Part shown: one piece after another, positions 51,227-60,680 of the stretch
How the letters are laid out: each line of letters begins with the position of its first letter
Numbering within the stretch: the stretch's first letter is position 1
Assembly: GCF_900113835.1 (NCBI RefSeq)
Contig: NZ_FOQV01000001.1
Span: 620,001-684,000 of the forward strand
Length of the DNA: 64,000 nt
DNA from: Allobosea sp. OK403
Lineage (GTDB): Bacteria > Pseudomonadota > Alphaproteobacteria > Rhizobiales > Beijerinckiaceae
Direction: 5' to 3'
The notes under the pieces: generated by a model
Databases searched by the model: none
Told to the model about the DNA's origin: nothing
What the model saw: only the letters and a program-made list of their open reading frames with translations
Translations under genes and position numbers: made by a program

Positions 51227-52735
51227 GTGACGATCCTCTCCCGCCGTGATCTTGTCGCGGGTGCCGGCGCTGCCGCCTTGCTCGGCCCCATGCCCGCCCG
51301 CGCTCAAGGCGCCAATATTGCGCGTATCGCCATGGCCGGTTCGATCCGGACGCTCGACCCCACCATGACCAGCAGTGCCGACGAGTACATCTACGACGTG
51401 CTCGTCTTCAACGGCCTGGTCCGGATCAAGGAAGACATGACGATCGCCCCCGACCTAGCGGAAAGCTGGAGCTGGGACGCGAGCCTGAAGTCCTGCACCT
51501 TCAAGCTGAAACCGGGCGTGAAGTTCCATAACGGACGCGAAATGACTTCCGCCGACGTGGTCGCCACCTTCCGCCGCATCATCGACCCGGCTACCGGCGC
51601 GATTGCCCGTAATACCTTCGAAATGATCGAGGCGATCGAGGCGAGCGACCCGCTTACCGTCACCTTCACGCTGAAATATCCCTATGCCGGCTTCGTCGAC
51701 ATCCTCGGCGACCGCCAGGCCAAGATCGTCCCGGCAGACGCCATCGAGACCATGGCGACCCAGCCCATAGGGACGGGTCCGTTCCGGTTCCGCAGTCACA
51801 CGCCCGGCGACCGGATCGTGCTGGTGCGTCACGACGACTATTTCGAGAAGGGCCTGCCCAAGCTCGCCGGCGTCGAGCTGCGCATGATGCCCGAGATGAG
51901 CTCACGGTTGAATGCGCTCAAGGCGGGAGACATCGATATCGTCTGGGAGCTGAACCCAGAGGATATCAAGGTGCTGCGCGAGAACCCCAATTTGCGGGTC
52001 GAAAGCGTCACCTCTGCATCCTGGGATACGGCGGTGATGAACAACACCATCGCGCCGTTCAACGATGTGCGTGTCCGCAAGGCTTTCCATCTGGCCGTGG
52101 ACAAGCGCGACGTGATCGATCTGACGCTCTTTGGCGAAGGGGCGCCGGTTCACAGCCCGATCGCGCCGTCGAGCGCGGCTTTTGCAACTGATCTACCGAT
52201 CGCCAAATCCGATCCGGCGGCGGCGCGAAAGCTGTTGCGCGAGGCCGGTTATCCCAACGGCGTCAAGGTTCCGCTGGTCATTCCGGTCGGCCGCGCCACA
52301 CGCGAACGGCTTGGCGTCACGCTGCAGCAGCTTGCCCGTCCCGGCGGCTTCGACATCGAGATCCAGCGCGTACCGGCGGCACGCTATCTGGCGGAGGTGT
52401 CCGGCAAGGCGCCGCTCTATGTCGACGGCTATCTGGCGCGCCCGACGCTCGATACGGCGACTTATTCCTTCCTCCACTCGACCGGCGTCTTCAACAATCT
52501 GCTCTGGCACTACAACAATCCAGACGTCGACAAGACGCTGGAGGCGGCGCGAAAAGCCATCGACCCCGTCCAGCAGCGCGAGCACTATGTCCAGCTGCAG
52601 CGCCTGCTCTACGACAATCCGCCCGGCTTCTTCGCTTATGCGGTGAATTTCGGCTGCGCCTATCGTAGCGCCCTGAAGGGCGTCACCGCCCATCCGATGC
52701 GCTGGTTCGATCTGCGCAACGCAAGCTTCGCCTGA
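51227..52735 (+). CDS. Dipeptide/oligopeptide-type ABC transporter substrate-binding protein (Tat signal)
   Basis: 502 residues, SBP family 5. The N-terminus has a twin-arginine signal (SRRDLVAGAGAAALLG, then ARAQG). Motifs include the LAESWSWD segment, FKLKPGVKFHNGREMTSADV and the FNDVRVRKAFHLAVDK block. Binds a peptide, opine or similar ligand in the periplasm; the ligand cannot be predicted. Next gene starts two bases after the stop. Confidence 0.92.
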   Translation: MTILSRRDLVAGAGAAALLGPMPARAQGANIARIAMAGSIRTLDPTMTSSADEYIYDVLVFNGLVRIKEDMTIAPDLAESWSWDASLKSCTFKLKPGVKFHNGREMTSADVVATFRRIIDPATGAIARNTFEMIEAIEASDPLTVTFTLKYPYAGFVDILGDRQAKIVPADAIETMATQPIGTGPFRFRSHTPGDRIVLVRHDDYFEKGLPKLAGVELRMMPEMSSRLNALKAGDIDIVWELNPEDIKVLRENPNLRVESVTSASWDTAVMNNTIAPFNDVRVRKAFHLAVDKRDVIDLTLFGEGAPVHSPIAPSSAAFATDLPIAKSDPAAARKLLREAGYPNGVKVPLVIPVGRATRERLGVTLQQLARPGGFDIEIQRVPAARYLAEVSGKAPLYVDGYLARPTLDTATYSFLHSTGVFNNLLWHYNNPDVDKTLEAARKAIDPVQQREHYVQLQRLLYDNPPGFFAYAVNFGCAYRSALKGVTAHPMRWFDLRNASFA

Positions 52736-52736
52736 C

Positions 52737-53693
52737 ATGCTGGTCTATGCCGCGCGCCGCATCCTGGGCATGGTCGTCGTCCTCTTCGCCATGTCGGCAG
52801 TGGTCTTCGCGGCAATCCATCTGCTGCCCGGCTCGGTCGCGCATATGGTGCTGGGCGAATACGCCACGGCCGACGCCGTGGCGGCGCTGGAGCTGAAGCT
52901 CGGCCTGCGCGACCCGATCCTGGTGCAATACTGGCGCTGGCTCTCGGGCGTGCTGCATGGCGAGTTCGGCCAGGCGCTCTCGATCGATCAGCCGGTCGCC
53001 AGGCTGATCGGCGGGGCGCTCGAACGCTCGGCTGTGCTCGGCGGCATGAGCCTGCTGCTGGTGGCGCTCATGGGCATCGCGCTGGGCATTCATTCCGCCG
53101 TCCATCGCGGCTCGCTGAGCGACCGTGTTCTGACCATGATGCAGTACACGCTGATCGCCATCCCCGAGTTCTTCTGGTGCACCGTCGCCATCATCGTCTT
53201 CGCGGTCTGGCTCGGCTGGCTGCCGGCAACCGGCTATACGCCGCTGGCTGATGCCGGCCTGCTGCAATGGCTGCGGCATCTGATCCTGCCGGTGATCTGC
53301 CTGTCGCTGGGCCTGACGGCGCATGTCTCGCGCATGGTGCGCTCGTCGATGCTGGAGGCGATCGAGAGCCGCTACGTATTGGCCGCGCGCGCCAAGGGCG
53401 TGCCCGAGCGGCTGGTGCTGCTGCGGCACGCGCTGCCCAACGCCATGCTGCCGGCGATCACGGTGCTCGCCATCGACGCCGGCATCCTGATCGGCGGCAT
53501 CGTCGTGGCGGAAACCGTGTTCTCCTTTCCGGGGCTGGGAAGCCTGTTGATGTACGCCATCCAGAACCATGACATCCCGCTGCTGCAGGCCGGGATGCTG
53601 GTCGTCACAGCGGTCTATTCGCTGGCGACGCTCGTCGCCGATCTCGCATCGGCCATGCTGAACCCGCGCATCCGGTTGGGGGGCGCGCACTGA
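52737..53693 (+). CDS. ABC transporter permease, DppB/OppB type
   Basis: 318 residues, six helices, with the coupling segment MVRSSMLEAIESRYVLAARA (in two parts with KGVPERLVLLRHALPNA) and EFFWCTVAIIVFAVWLGWLP. One-base overlap (TGATG) with the following permease gene, which suggests equal expression of the two halves of the channel. Confidence 0.93.
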   Translation: MLVYAARRILGMVVVLFAMSAVVFAAIHLLPGSVAHMVLGEYATADAVAALELKLGLRDPILVQYWRWLSGVLHGEFGQALSIDQPVARLIGGALERSAVLGGMSLLLVALMGIALGIHSAVHRGSLSDRVLTMMQYTLIAIPEFFWCTVAIIVFAVWLGWLPATGYTPLADAGLLQWLRHLILPVICLSLGLTAHVSRMVRSSMLEAIESRYVLAARAKGVPERLVLLRHALPNAMLPAITVLAIDAGILIGGIVVAETVFSFPGLGSLLMYAIQNHDIPLLQAGMLVVTAVYSLATLVADLASAMLNPRIRLGGAH

Positions 53694-54544
53694 TGACGGC
53701 CGTCGCGCAGAAACGCCGCCGCCGGCATGTGCCGCTCATTCTCGTGGTGGGAGCCGCCATCGTTGTCTGCATGGTCCTGATCGGGCTGATCGGGCCCTGG
53801 ATCGCGCCTTACGATCCCACGATGTTTGCGGTCCGCAGCCGCATGCAGCCACCCTCCGGCCTGCATTGGTTCGGCACCGACGAGTTCGGCCGCGACGTGC
53901 TCTCGCGCATCCTGGCCGGCGGCTATTATTCGCTGGCGATGGGCTTCGGAGCGACTGCGATCAGCCTTATCGTCGGTGTTCCGCTGGGGCTGATGGCGGC
54001 GTTCTATCGCGGCTGGGTCGACGACGTAATCATGCGGATCATCGACCTGATGATCTCGCTGCCGCCAATCCTGGTCGGGCTGCTGATTTTGGCCGTGACC
54101 TCGCCGGGGCTGGGCAAGACCATCGTCGCTGTCGGGCTAGTCTACGTGCCGATCATGACGCGCCTGACGCGCTCGGTGGCGCTCAGCGTGCTGGCGCAGG
54201 ATTTCATCGAGGCCGCCGCCGCCCGTAAAGAGAAGACCTTCTACATTCTCTGGCGCGAGGTTCTGCCGAATGTCTGGCCGACCATCATCGTCGAGACCTC
54301 GTTGCGCATCACCTTCGCGATCCTGCTAGGTTCCGCGCTCTCCTTTCTCGGTCTCGGCCCGCAGCCGCCCGCCAGCGAATGGGGCTTGATGATCGCTGAA
54401 AGCCGGCCCTTCCTCGATCGCGCGCCCTGGATCGGTCTTGCGCCCGGGCTGTGCCTCTGCGTCCTGCTGGTCGCCGTCAATTTCGTCGGCGAGGGCCTGC
54501 GCGACCTGCTCGATCCCCGCATGCAGGGGCGCGGTCATGGCTGA
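53693..54544 (+). CDS. ABC transporter permease, DppC/OppC type
   Basis: 283 residues. N-terminal OppC helix, HWFGTDEFGRDVLSRILAGG at the first loop, the RLTRSVALSVLAQDFIEAAA coupling segment, and SFLGLGPQPPASEWGLM. Pairs with the DppB-like protein. Overlaps the ATPase gene by eight bases. Confidence 0.93.
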   Translation: MTAVAQKRRRRHVPLILVVGAAIVVCMVLIGLIGPWIAPYDPTMFAVRSRMQPPSGLHWFGTDEFGRDVLSRILAGGYYSLAMGFGATAISLIVGVPLGLMAAFYRGWVDDVIMRIIDLMISLPPILVGLLILAVTSPGLGKTIVAVGLVYVPIMTRLTRSVALSVLAQDFIEAAAARKEKTFYILWREVLPNVWPTIIVETSLRITFAILLGSALSFLGLGPQPPASEWGLMIAESRPFLDRAPWIGLAPGLCLCVLLVAVNFVGEGLRDLLDPRMQGRGHG

Positions 54545-56576
54545 CATCCTGCTCGATATTCAAGGTCTGTCGCTGCGCTATGCCACGGCCAACGGACCGG
54601 TCACTGCGCTGGACGCCGTTTCGCTGGCGATCCCGCGTGGCGGCGCAATGGGCCTCGTCGGCGAAAGCGGCTCCGGCAAATCGTCCATGCTGCTGGCCAT
54701 GCTCGGCCTGTTGGGCAAGGGGGCCGCGGTCACGGCCGATGCAGCTCGCTTCGACGGGCAGGACCTGCTGAAGGTCGCAGCCTCCCTGCGCGGGCGGCGG
54801 ATCGGAACGGTTTTCCAGGATCCTTCGGCTGCGCTCAATCCCGCCTTGACCATCGGCATGCAGGTGGCCGAGCCTTTGACCCTGCATCGTGGCATGAACT
54901 GGCGCGAGGCAATGGAGCGAGCCGAGGGGCTGCTGGCGGAGACCGGTATCCACGATCCCGCCGCGGTGCTGAAGGCCTATCCGCATCAATTGTCGGGCGG
55001 CATGAAGCAGCGCGCCGTGATCGCCCAGGCGCTCGGCTGTGAGCCGGACCTGCTGCTGCTCGACGAGCCGACGACCGCGCTCGACGTCACGGTCGAGGCG
55101 CAGATCCTCGATCTGCTCGACGCGCTGCGGGCGCGGCGCGGGATCTCCTTGCTGTTGGTCAGCCATAATCTCGGCATCGTCGACCGGATCTGCGACGACC
55201 TGACGGTACTCTATGCCGGCCGCGTGGTGGAGCAGGGGCCCTGTGCCCGGGTTCTCGCCGGGCCGCGCCATCCCTATGCGCGCGGGCTGATGGCCGCCAT
55301 GCCGGTCATCAGCCATGCCAAGCAGCGCTTGACCTCGATCGAGGGAAACCTGCCGGATCTGACGCTGGTCGATCCCGGTTGCAATTTCGCGCCGCGCTGT
55401 CCCTTCGCGGTGCCGTCATGTGCCGAGCCCCAGGCCTTGGCAGGCGAGGGCGATCATCGCGCGCGTTGCCACCGGGCGACGGAGACAGCCGCTCTGCCCT
55501 GGCCGGAACAGGATCAGGCCCGCGTCTCAATGGAGGCCGCGCCGGAGCGCAGGCCCTTGCTCGAGGCGCGGGGCATGAGCCGGCGTTTCGCCGGCCATGG
55601 CGGCCTCTGGCGCAGTCTCGACTGGCGTGGCGGTTGGCCGAAGCTGGCGCCGCGCAAGAGTGTCGTCGCGGTCGACGATGTGACGATCGAGGTCCGCAGC
55701 GGCGAGGTTCTGGGCCTTGTTGGGGAATCGGGCAGCGGCAAGTCGACGCTTGGGCGGCTGCTTTTGCGTCTGGTCCCGGCCGATGCGGGGCAGCTCGAAT
55801 TCGGCGGCACTGAGGTTCCGCTGCGCCCCTCCAGCGATTTCTGCCAGCAGGCGCAGATCATCTTCCAGAACCCGGATTCCGCGCTTAACCCGCATCATAC
55901 GGTTCAGGAAATCCTGAAGCGCCCGCTCGAACTGTTCGGGATCGCCAAGGGGGCGGCGGCGGGCGCGGAGATCGACCGGCTGCTGGATCTGGTCCGGCTG
56001 CCGCGCAGCTATCGCACGCGCTATCCGCACCAGATGTCGGGCGGGGAGAAGCAGCGCATCGGCATTGCGCGCGCCCTTGCCGGGCGGCCGCGATTTATCG
56101 TCTGCGACGAGGCTGTCTCAGCGCTCGATGTCTCCGTTCAGGCCGCCGTGCTGAACCTGCTCTCCGATCTGCGTGCGCAGTTCGGCCTGTCCTATCTGTT
56201 CATCTCGCACGATATCGGTGTGATCGCGCATATCTCCGACCGGATCGCGGTGATGTATCGTGGCGCCATCGTGCAGCAGGGCGAGGCGGCCGAGCTCCTG
56301 CGCGGCCCGCACCACCCCTATACGGCATCGCTGCTGTCTGCCGTTCCTGTCGTGGGTTCGGCAAGGTCCCAGGCAGGCAACCGCATCAGGCTGGCCGAGA
56401 ACGCCATGGCTGCTCCCGGTGAAAAGGGCTGTTCCTTCGCCTCACGCTGCCCGCAGCAGCTCGGCAGCCTGTGCCGGACGCAGGTACCGGCGCAGCGCCG
56501 GCTGAGCAATGGCGTCATGATGGCGTGTCACCTGCCGGACGCGCAGTTGGAGACGGTTTCGCTGGGCTTATCCTAG
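54537..56576 (+). CDS. Fused double ATP-binding protein of a dipeptide-type ABC transporter (DppD-DppF fusion)
   Basis: 679 residues with two complete ATPase halves: Walker A GESGSGKSS (about 42-50) and GESGSGKST (about 398-406), signatures LSGGMKQR and MSGGEKQR, Walker B LLLLDEPTTALD and FIVCDEAVSALD. Each half ends in the oligopeptide-transporter C-terminal region with a Cys motif (FAPRCPFAVPSC, FASRCPQQLGSLC), as in DppD/DppF iron-sulphur-containing tails. In the second half the usual DEP is DEA, which keeps the catalytic Glu. The start overlaps the permease gene. Confidence 0.92.
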   Translation: MADILLDIQGLSLRYATANGPVTALDAVSLAIPRGGAMGLVGESGSGKSSMLLAMLGLLGKGAAVTADAARFDGQDLLKVAASLRGRRIGTVFQDPSAALNPALTIGMQVAEPLTLHRGMNWREAMERAEGLLAETGIHDPAAVLKAYPHQLSGGMKQRAVIAQALGCEPDLLLLDEPTTALDVTVEAQILDLLDALRARRGISLLLVSHNLGIVDRICDDLTVLYAGRVVEQGPCARVLAGPRHPYARGLMAAMPVISHAKQRLTSIEGNLPDLTLVDPGCNFAPRCPFAVPSCAEPQALAGEGDHRARCHRATETAALPWPEQDQARVSMEAAPERRPLLEARGMSRRFAGHGGLWRSLDWRGGWPKLAPRKSVVAVDDVTIEVRSGEVLGLVGESGSGKSTLGRLLLRLVPADAGQLEFGGTEVPLRPSSDFCQQAQIIFQNPDSALNPHHTVQEILKRPLELFGIAKGAAAGAEIDRLLDLVRLPRSYRTRYPHQMSGGEKQRIGIARALAGRPRFIVCDEAVSALDVSVQAAVLNLLSDLRAQFGLSYLFISHDIGVIAHISDRIAVMYRGAIVQQGEAAELLRGPHHPYTASLLSAVPVVGSARSQAGNRIRLAENAMAAPGEKGCSFASRCPQQLGSLCRTQVPAQRRLSNGVMMACHLPDAQLETVSLGLS

Positions 56577-56586
56577 AGCCGGATGG

Positions 56587-56621
56587 TTCTAGACGGAGTC
56601 ACAAAGTGACTCCGTCTAGAA
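56587..56621. terminator. Perfect 16-base hairpin after the peptide transporter operon
   Basis: TTCTAGACGGAGTCAC, loop AAA, and its exact complement, starting 10 bases after the stop. It joins directly to a module A repeat. No T-run follows, so it may be part of the repeat rather than a classical terminator. Confidence 0.6.
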
Positions 56622-56705
56622 TCTGAATCCGTCTCTCATCAAGGAGTTAGAGCAGGATCAATGCGAAAAACCGGTTCGCACTTTTTCGCATCCTGCTCTA
56701 GAGCC
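56622..56705. repeat. Dispersed intergenic repeat, module A copy 3
   Basis: ATCCGTCTCTCATCAAGGAG, GAGCAGGATCAATGCGAAAA, TTTTTCGCATCCTGCTCTAGAGCC; matches 15977-16065. The rest of the gap to 56866 shows no gene. Confidence 0.8.
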
Positions 56706-56866
56706 GATCGACATTCATCGCAGCCGTAAGGTGACAATTGTGTCGAGGCAGATTGGGCTCGAAACGCAGCCGCACACTGGGCGGCTGCGTTCGCATGCGG
56801 ACTATGAGTTCGGGTCCAAAGGCTTCGACAAAACGGTCGCGCGCCCGGATTGAGAAGGACCAGTCC

Positions 56867-57907
56867 TCATTTTGTCGAACGGGCGGCCTCGACCCAGCCA
56901 TCGAACACTCCTTTGTGCAAGCCGATCCACTCATCAGCCATCTTGGTCACGAGGGTGGTGCTTCCGCCGTTCTTGTTGATGCTGGCTTCCCAGTTCGACC
57001 AGTCTTCGAGCGGGAACTTCATCTGCTCCACGAAGGTTTTCACCGCCGGGTTGGCAGCGACGAACCCCTTATTGGCGACAGCCGACCAGTTCCATGACGA
57101 CATGGCCATGCGGCACGGATCGGCCCCGCCGGCGCAGCCCTTGACGCCGCTGACCAGTGCCGAGCCCTTGTTCGGCACGGAGGGCGGCAGCGCGTCCGCC
57201 GGCGTCGGCAGCCAGACCACATCCTCGCCCGGGACGAGGGCATTGTTCATCCAAGATGGACTCCAGGCATAGAAGAACGCCGGCTCGCCACGTTTCACGC
57301 GGGCGACGGCCTCCACCATCAGCGCCTCGTATTTGCCGCGGATCGATTTCACGGTGTCCTTGAGACCGAACTTGTCGAGCTGGAAATCGACGACGTCGCC
57401 GCAGCTCCAGCCGGGATCGCAATTGATCAGATCCGCCTTGCCGTCGCGGCCGAACAGCGCCGCGATCTTGGGATCCTTCATCTGCGCGAGCGTGGTGATG
57501 TTGTGGGCGGCCGCAGTCTTCTTGTCGATGAGATAGCCATTGATGCCGCCGCCGACGATCAGGCCGGCGCCGACGATTTCGGCCTGCTTCTCGACCGCGC
57601 GGAAGCCGGGCTCGCGCTGCGGGAAATTGACGTCGGTTGCAAGGTCGAGGTCGCCCTGCGCCGCCGCCTGGAAGAACAGCGTCGTGTTGACGGTGCTGAG
57701 CTTGACCTCATAGCCGAGCTGCTTCATCGCCTTCATCGCGATCTGCGCGACGACGTAATTGGCGCCCAGGCTGTCGCTCTGGGCGTAGCGGATGGTCTTG
57801 CCCTTACCGGGGAGCTCCTGCGCAGCCGCAGGCGCTGTCGCGAAAGCGATAGCGGTCATGGCGACGGCCGCAGCCGTCAATGTCTTCAATCCGGTCATGC
57901 CTGTCAT
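56867..57907 (-). CDS. proX: Glycine betaine/choline-type ABC transporter substrate-binding protein (ProX/OpuAC-like)
   Basis: 346 residues with a signal peptide (AAAVAMTAIAFATAPAAAQE). OpuAC-domain features: RYAQSDSLGANYVVAQIAMK, DLDLATDVNFP, the CDPGWSCGDVVDFQ and FFYAWSPSWMNN segments that supply tryptophans for a quaternary-amine pocket. Four Cys suggest disulphides. AAGGAG lies 6 bases before the ATG. Follows the permease gene by about 130 bases. Ligand not proven to be betaine. Confidence 0.88.
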   Translation of the reverse strand: MTGMTGLKTLTAAAVAMTAIAFATAPAAAQELPGKGKTIRYAQSDSLGANYVVAQIAMKAMKQLGYEVKLSTVNTTLFFQAAAQGDLDLATDVNFPQREPGFRAVEKQAEIVGAGLIVGGGINGYLIDKKTAAAHNITTLAQMKDPKIAALFGRDGKADLINCDPGWSCGDVVDFQLDKFGLKDTVKSIRGKYEALMVEAVARVKRGEPAFFYAWSPSWMNNALVPGEDVVWLPTPADALPPSVPNKGSALVSGVKGCAGGADPCRMAMSSWNWSAVANKGFVAANPAVKTFVEQMKFPLEDWSNWEASINKNGGSTTLVTKMADEWIGLHKGVFDGWVEAARSTK

Positions 57908-58038
57908 TGCGGTCTCCTTCTCGATGCCGACCTGTTCGATCGTTTTGTGATTTCCCCTGACCGCCTCGCGGCGGGCCTTCGAGCCGGCGCGCCCTAGCGC
58001 TCCGGCTATTCTCCAGTCATGCCGCTTGGCGGCTTGCG

Positions 58039-58986
58039 TCAGAGCGCTTGCTTTGCCGCTATCGCGGTTGCCGCCGGTTCTTCCGGGCGGCCGCCCTTGA
58101 CCAGGCGCATCACCGTGGCGAACAGCGAGGTCCGCGTCGCGCCGCCGCGCTTGGGTTCGGCGAGCTTCTGCGTGACGCGATCGAGCACCATTGCCAGCAG
58201 CACGATGGCGATGCCGCCGACCGCGGCGCGGCCGACATCGAGACGGCCCAGGCCCTGGAGGACGACGAGACCCAAACCCTCGGCGCCGATCATCGCGACG
58301 ACGACGGAGAGCACCATCGCAGTGAGCACCGTCTGGTTGAGGCCGCCGAGGATGGTCGGAATGGCCAGGGGGAGCTGGATCTCGAACAGGAGCTGGCGCT
58401 TGTCGGCGCCGAAGGCGAGGCCGGCCTCGACGATCTCGTGCTCGACCATGCGGATGCCGAGATTGGTGAAGCGGATCAGGGGCGGGGCTGCGGCCGTGAC
58501 GACGGCGACCTCGCCCGGCACGGTGCCGACGCCGAACAGCATGACGACCGGCACCAGATAGACGAAGCTCGGCGTCGTCTGCATGATGTCGAGGATCGGC
58601 CGCACCACGTTCCAGACACGGTCGCTGCTCGCGCACCAGATCCCCATCGGGATGCCGATAACGGCGCAGAACACAATCGCGGTCGAGATCAGCGAGAGCG
58701 TCGTCATCGCCTCGTTCCAGACGCCGAGCATCGCGACCACCACAAGCGATATCGCGCTGAAGGCCGCGATGCCGGGCGTCGCCAGGCGCCAAGCCAGCAA
58801 CGTGAAGCCGACGACGAAAACCGGGAACGGAATGGCGTGGAGCACGGTGTCGTTCAGGCTGAGCAGGCCCTCGACTGGCCATTTGATGGCGAGGAAGAGG
58901 GGGCGCAGATTGAGCGCGACCCAGCTGACACCTTGCTGGATCCAGCTGTCGATCGGGAAAATGGCAAGATCGTCGGCCTTAAACAT
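58039..58986 (-). CDS. proW: Glycine betaine/proline-type ABC transporter permease (ProW-like)
   Basis: 315 residues. N-terminal ProW-type segment (PIDSWIQQGVSWVALNLRPL), several helices, the DIMQTTPSFVYLVPVVMLFG signature and the EAGLAFGADKRQLLFEIQLP coupling loop, then GLGRLDVGRAAVGGIAIV. GGAG is 6 bases before the ATG. The start overlaps the ATPase gene by eight bases. Confidence 0.92.
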   Translation of the reverse strand: MFKADDLAIFPIDSWIQQGVSWVALNLRPLFLAIKWPVEGLLSLNDTVLHAIPFPVFVVGFTLLAWRLATPGIAAFSAISLVVVAMLGVWNEAMTTLSLISTAIVFCAVIGIPMGIWCASSDRVWNVVRPILDIMQTTPSFVYLVPVVMLFGVGTVPGEVAVVTAAAPPLIRFTNLGIRMVEHEIVEAGLAFGADKRQLLFEIQLPLAIPTILGGLNQTVLTAMVLSVVVAMIGAEGLGLVVLQGLGRLDVGRAAVGGIAIVLLAMVLDRVTQKLAEPKRGGATRTSLFATVMRLVKGGRPEEPAATAIAAKQAL

Positions 58987-60172
58987 GGCGATCTCCGGCT
59001 GAGGCAGTTTTGGGCGAGGTCGAGGACATGCGGGACAGGAGCTCACCGACGCCCAGTGTCCCGACGAGCCTGCCATCCTCGTCGATGACCGCCATCGGCG
59101 CGCCGTTGCGATAGCTGCGCGCGACCTCGATGAGCTTGGCGTTCTCCGGGACGCTGACGTAATCGCTGCTTGGCGTGCCGATTTCGCCGCTCTGGCGAGC
59201 ATGGCCCAGCGCCGTGCTGTCGAGCGCGCCGAGGATCCTGCCCTCGCCATCGAGAACGAAACCGGGATCGCCGGCCTCCGCGCCACCCACCAGGATGCCG
59301 CGCTCGGAGCGCAGGATCGGGGCGGCTTCGCGCATGACGGAACGCGCATCGAAAAGCCGGGCCCGGTCGATCTCACGGGTGAAGGCCGCGACATAATCGC
59401 TGCCCGGCTCCAGCACGATCGATTGCGGGGTGCCTTCGCGAACCAGTTCGCCTTCGGACATGATCGCGATGCGCGTGCCGAGCTTGAGCGCCTCCTGGAA
59501 ATCATGGGTGATGAACAGGATGGTCTTGTTCAAAGTGCGCTGCAGGCGCAGCAATTCGTCCTGCATCTCGGTGCGGATCAGCGGGTCGAGCGCGCTGAAG
59601 GCCTCGTCCATGATCAGGATATCGGCATCGGTCGCGAGCGCGCGGGCAAGGCCGACGCGCTGGCGCATGCCGCCGCTCAGCTCATGGGGGAAATGGTAGC
59701 CCCAGCGCGCAAGCCCGACGACGCTCAGTACCTCTTCGGCGCGGCGGCGGCGATCCGCCGGCGAGACGCCACGCAGCTTCAGCCCGAATTCGACATTCTC
59801 GATGACGCGCTTGTTCGGCAGGAGCGCAAAATGCTGGAAGACCATGGAGATGCGCGTGCGACGGACCTCGCGCAGTTCCTCTTCCTTCAGGGAAACGATA
59901 TCGCGGCCATCGAGCAAGATCTTGCCGGCGCTGGGTTCGTTCAGCCGGTTGATGCAGCGTGCGAGTGTCGATTTGCCGGAACCAGACAGGCCCATGACCA
60001 TGTACATGGCGCCTTGGGGCACGTTCAGCGAGACATTGTTGAGCCCGACGACAGCGCCGAGCTTGTCGAACACGGTGTTCTTGTCCCCGCCATTGGCGAG
60101 AATCTGCAACGCCGCCTCCGGCGCTGCCGAAAAGATCTTGTACAGATTCTGAATCTGCAGTCGCTCGGTCAT
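58979..60172 (-). CDS. proV: Glycine betaine/proline-type ABC transporter ATP-binding protein (ProV-like, CBS domain)
   Basis: 397 residues. Walker A GLSGSGKST, signature LSGGMRQR, Walker B ILIMDEAFSALD, the ProV-type N-terminus (LQIQNLYKIFSAAPEAAL) and a C-terminal CBS region (VSVPENAKLIEVARSYRNGA, AVIDEDGRLVGTLGVGELL). CBS domains in this family sense ionic strength or nucleotides. First gene of the proVWX-like group, 193 bases downstream of the NIPSNAP gene. Confidence 0.93.
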   Translation of the reverse strand: MTERLQIQNLYKIFSAAPEAALQILANGGDKNTVFDKLGAVVGLNNVSLNVPQGAMYMVMGLSGSGKSTLARCINRLNEPSAGKILLDGRDIVSLKEEELREVRRTRISMVFQHFALLPNKRVIENVEFGLKLRGVSPADRRRRAEEVLSVVGLARWGYHFPHELSGGMRQRVGLARALATDADILIMDEAFSALDPLIRTEMQDELLRLQRTLNKTILFITHDFQEALKLGTRIAIMSEGELVREGTPQSIVLEPGSDYVAAFTREIDRARLFDARSVMREAAPILRSERGILVGGAEAGDPGFVLDGEGRILGALDSTALGHARQSGEIGTPSSDYVSVPENAKLIEVARSYRNGAPMAVIDEDGRLVGTLGVGELLSRMSSTSPKTASAGDRHV

Positions 60173-60365
60173 GTCCGAAAACCCCTCCTTTCGGCGCCCG
60201 ATTTCATCGGGCTTGTCCGACCCCCGCCGCGATCGATTAAGAGCCGGCCGACGCGGCCAGTCTTCCTGCGATCCGGAGGACGGATGTCGCGTTCTCTTGT
60301 CGGGAAAGCGCTAAGGCCGGCTGTGGCGCTTCACCGGATCCTTGCCCTCAGTGAAATCCTGGCCC

Positions 60366-60680
60366 TCAGCGCAGCGGCGAAAAATCGGTCGGCAGCAGGA
60401 TGCGGTTCTCCGCCTGCTCGATGTTCTCCGACAGTCGCGGGAGGAAGGCCTGCCAGCGTGGATCGTCAGCCAGCTGCTGGCGCCGCCGCACCCGATCCTC
60501 GAAATCGGCATAGGCCCAGAGATGGGTGACATGGCTGAGCAGGCCGATCTCGGTGGTGAAGTAGCCGATCAGATGGCCGAGGATGGGCTGCTGGATCGCC
60601 AGGCCTTCATCCCTCACAAGCGCGAGATAGCGCCCCATCCGCCCGTTGCGGATGCGATAGATCCGTTCCTCGACGATCAT
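60366..60680 (-). CDS. NIPSNAP-domain protein
   Basis: 104 residues. The dimeric alpha/beta-barrel NIPSNAP pattern is visible: VEERIYRIRNGRMGRYLAL, GYFTTEIGLLSHVTHLWAY, a run DFEDRVRRRQQLADDPRW and a short tail. Such proteins often accompany catabolic operons, with roles ranging from isomerase-like to accessory. Start overlaps the hydrolase stop (ATGA). Confidence 0.85.
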   Translation of the reverse strand: MIVEERIYRIRNGRMGRYLALVRDEGLAIQQPILGHLIGYFTTEIGLLSHVTHLWAYADFEDRVRRRQQLADDPRWQAFLPRLSENIEQAENRILLPTDFSPLR

